A stretch of 64,000 nucleotides of DNA, from NCBI RefSeq assembly GCF_028285715.1, contig NZ_JANQOO010000035.1:620001-684000 (forward strand). Reading direction: 5' to 3'. A program made the position numbers and the translations under genes. Within the stretch, counting starts at the first letter, position 1. Every line of letters begins with the position of its first letter. This stretch comes from Ulvibacterium sp. GTDB taxonomy: Bacteria; Bacteroidota; Bacteroidia; Flavobacteriales; Flavobacteriaceae. Below, one piece after another: positions 62,925-64,000 of the stretch. The notes below the pieces were generated by a model, which was given only the letters and a program-made list of their open reading frames with translations, did no database searches and was not told where the DNA came from.

Positions 62925-64000
62925 ATGCAGTACCAAAATAAGGGGTTGGATATCCAGACCCAAATCGACCTCTATGAGCGGATGCAGAAGTCCCGGATGA
63001 TCGAGGAAAAGATGCTGATTCTGTTGCGTCAAGGGAAAATTTCCAAATGGTTCAGTGGTATAGGTCAGGAAGCAATTGCCGTGGGGGTTACCAGTGCCAT
63101 GCAGCCCGATGAATACATACTTCCCATGCACCGCAACCTGGGTGTTTTCACGACCCGGGGTATTCCCTTGCATCGGCTTTTTGCACAGTGGCAAGGAAAG
63201 GCCAGTGGATTTACAAAAGGCAGGGACCGGAGCTTTCATTTTGGAACACAGGCGTTTAAAATTGTAGGTATGATTTCCCATTTAGGCCCCCAGCTTGGGG
63301 TTGCGGATGGGATTGCCTTGGCCCATCTCCTCAAAAATGAAGGCAAGGTAACGGCCGTTTTTTCCGGAGAAGGGGGTACCAGTGAAGGGGATTTTCATGA
63401 AGCATTGAACATAGCCTCGGTCTGGAACCTTCCGGTCCTTTTTTGCATTGAAAATAATGGCTACGGCCTTTCTACGCCAACCAACGAACAGTACAATTGC
63501 AAAAATCTAAGGGATAAGGGGATAGGATATGGTATGGAATCCCATACCATTGATGGCAATAACGTTCTGGAGGTGTATACCATGGTGGATTCCCTATGCA
63601 AGCGAATTCGCAAGAACCCACAACCGATTTTGTTGGAATTTGAAACATTCCGGATGCGGGGCCATGAAGAGGCCAGCGGAACCAAATATGTGCCACAGGC
63701 CTTGATGGATCACTGGGCGTCCAAAGATCCCTTGGAAAACTACACCGAATATTTGCGGAACCAAAAGATCCTTTCCGAGGAAGAGGAAGTAACCATTAAA
63801 AAGGTCATAGTCCATGAGATTGAGGAAAACCTGAAGAAGGCCTTTGCGGAAGACAGTATTGATTCAACTGAAACTCATGAATTAAATGATGTCTTTAAAA
63901 ATTATGATTATCAAGAAGTTAAACCAAAAGAAAAATTCAAAAATATACGTTTAGTGGATGCTATTTCCAAAGGATTGCAACAATCTATGGAGCGGCATGA
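62925..64000 (+). CDS. Second fused 2-oxoacid dehydrogenase E1 (alpha/beta), cut by window
   Basis: 358 codons are open to the window edge. An E1-alpha domain covers about residues 15-320: MHRNLGVFTTRGIP, SGEGGTSEGDFHEALN, LFCIENNGYGLSTP and FRMRGHEEASGTKY. A variable linker follows, and the start of an E1-beta domain (IRLVDAISKGLQQSMERH) is reached at the edge. The ThDP motif reads GEG...NN, with Asp changed to Glu, unlike the GNA...DD of the E1 at 7421-9832. The two probably serve different 2-oxoacids. No E2 gene is in the window. Confidence 0.88.
   Translation, partial: MQYQNKGLDIQTQIDLYERMQKSRMIEEKMLILLRQGKISKWFSGIGQEAIAVGVTSAMQPDEYILPMHRNLGVFTTRGIPLHRLFAQWQGKASGFTKGRDRSFHFGTQAFKIVGMISHLGPQLGVADGIALAHLLKNEGKVTAVFSGEGGTSEGDFHEALNIASVWNLPVLFCIENNGYGLSTPTNEQYNCKNLRDKGIGYGMESHTIDGNNVLEVYTMVDSLCKRIRKNPQPILLEFETFRMRGHEEASGTKYVPQALMDHWASKDPLENYTEYLRNQKILSEEEEVTIKKVIVHEIEENLKKAFAEDSIDSTETHELNDVFKNYDYQEVKPKEKFKNIRLVDAISKGLQQSMERH

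Noticed and set aside
1-64000. CRISPR arrays, tRNA or rRNA genes, insertion sequences
   Set aside because: I saw no regularly spaced repeats, cloverleaf-like intergenic sequence, rRNA segments or transposase reading frames.

Overview
The window looks like chromosomal DNA of a marine member of the Flavobacteriaceae (Bacteroidota). The evidence is the moderate GC content, many short promoters matching the Bacteroidota -7 element TAnnTTTG, almost no Shine-Dalgarno sequences, and families typical of the group: Flavobacteriaceae-type TPR/LuxR regulators, lineage-specific lipoproteins, a fused ketoacid dehydrogenase E1, TlpA/DUF4369 and MutS2 without Smr. I cannot fix the genus. I see no rRNA, tRNA, CRISPR array, insertion sequence or prophage. 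Both ends of the window cut a gene.

Layout. 1-1711: truncated kinase/aminotransferase fusion. 1835-4618: M16 protease. 4648-6057: DoxX and two small exported proteins, with a palindrome upstream and an AraC-type regulator beyond it. 7421-9832: fused ketoacid dehydrogenase E1. 9991-20501: a DNA-repair-rich stretch with a LOG protein, uvrA, an AlkD-like HEAT protein, and the DUF4130/radical-SAM pair, which is divergent from a LexA-like S24 regulator. Three identical 11-bp operator-like sites lie between that pair and the regulator. 20549-20737: orphan double-glycine-leader Cys-rich peptide. 21059-22153: GluR0-type ligand-gated channel. 22158-28544: GGT, AcpH, GlmM, sterol desaturase-type hydroxylase, LpxL-like acyltransferase and rhomboid. 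28697-32158: surface propeller lipoprotein, TlpA-like lipoprotein and a small outer-membrane protein. 32252-36025: FAD/Fe-S oxidoreductase and LpxH-like phosphoesterase. 36330-41823: aroC, a dicarboxylate/amino-acid symporter and a tight three-gene set of ATP-grasp ligase, N-formylglutamate amidohydrolase and MATCAP/QEGLA metallopeptidase.

The most striking region is 42504-48671. Two tandem paralogous membrane regulators, each with exported TPRs, one transmembrane helix and a cytoplasmic LuxR-type HTH, lie beside a lipid-anchored homologue of the cholesterol-dependent cytolysins. A tandem motif (TGTCCAT repeated at exactly 11 bp) occurs upstream of each regulator and of the cytolysin. I infer a self-regulated sensor/pore-former module.

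The rest (48804-64000) holds MutS2, an LRR-like lipoprotein, a DUF6340 lipoprotein, Ung, Ppk1 coupled to a substrate-binding protein, a nucleoside phosphorylase with a DUF1835 protein, a 2OG-Fe(II) oxygenase/sulfatase/SUI1 operon, and a second fused E1 that runs off the right edge.

Genes are closely packed, and several convergent pairs overlap at their 3' ends. Several genes seem to start at TTG, and several promoters lie so close to the start codon that the mRNA would be nearly leaderless. All functions are read from sequence motifs and remembered families; no database search was run.
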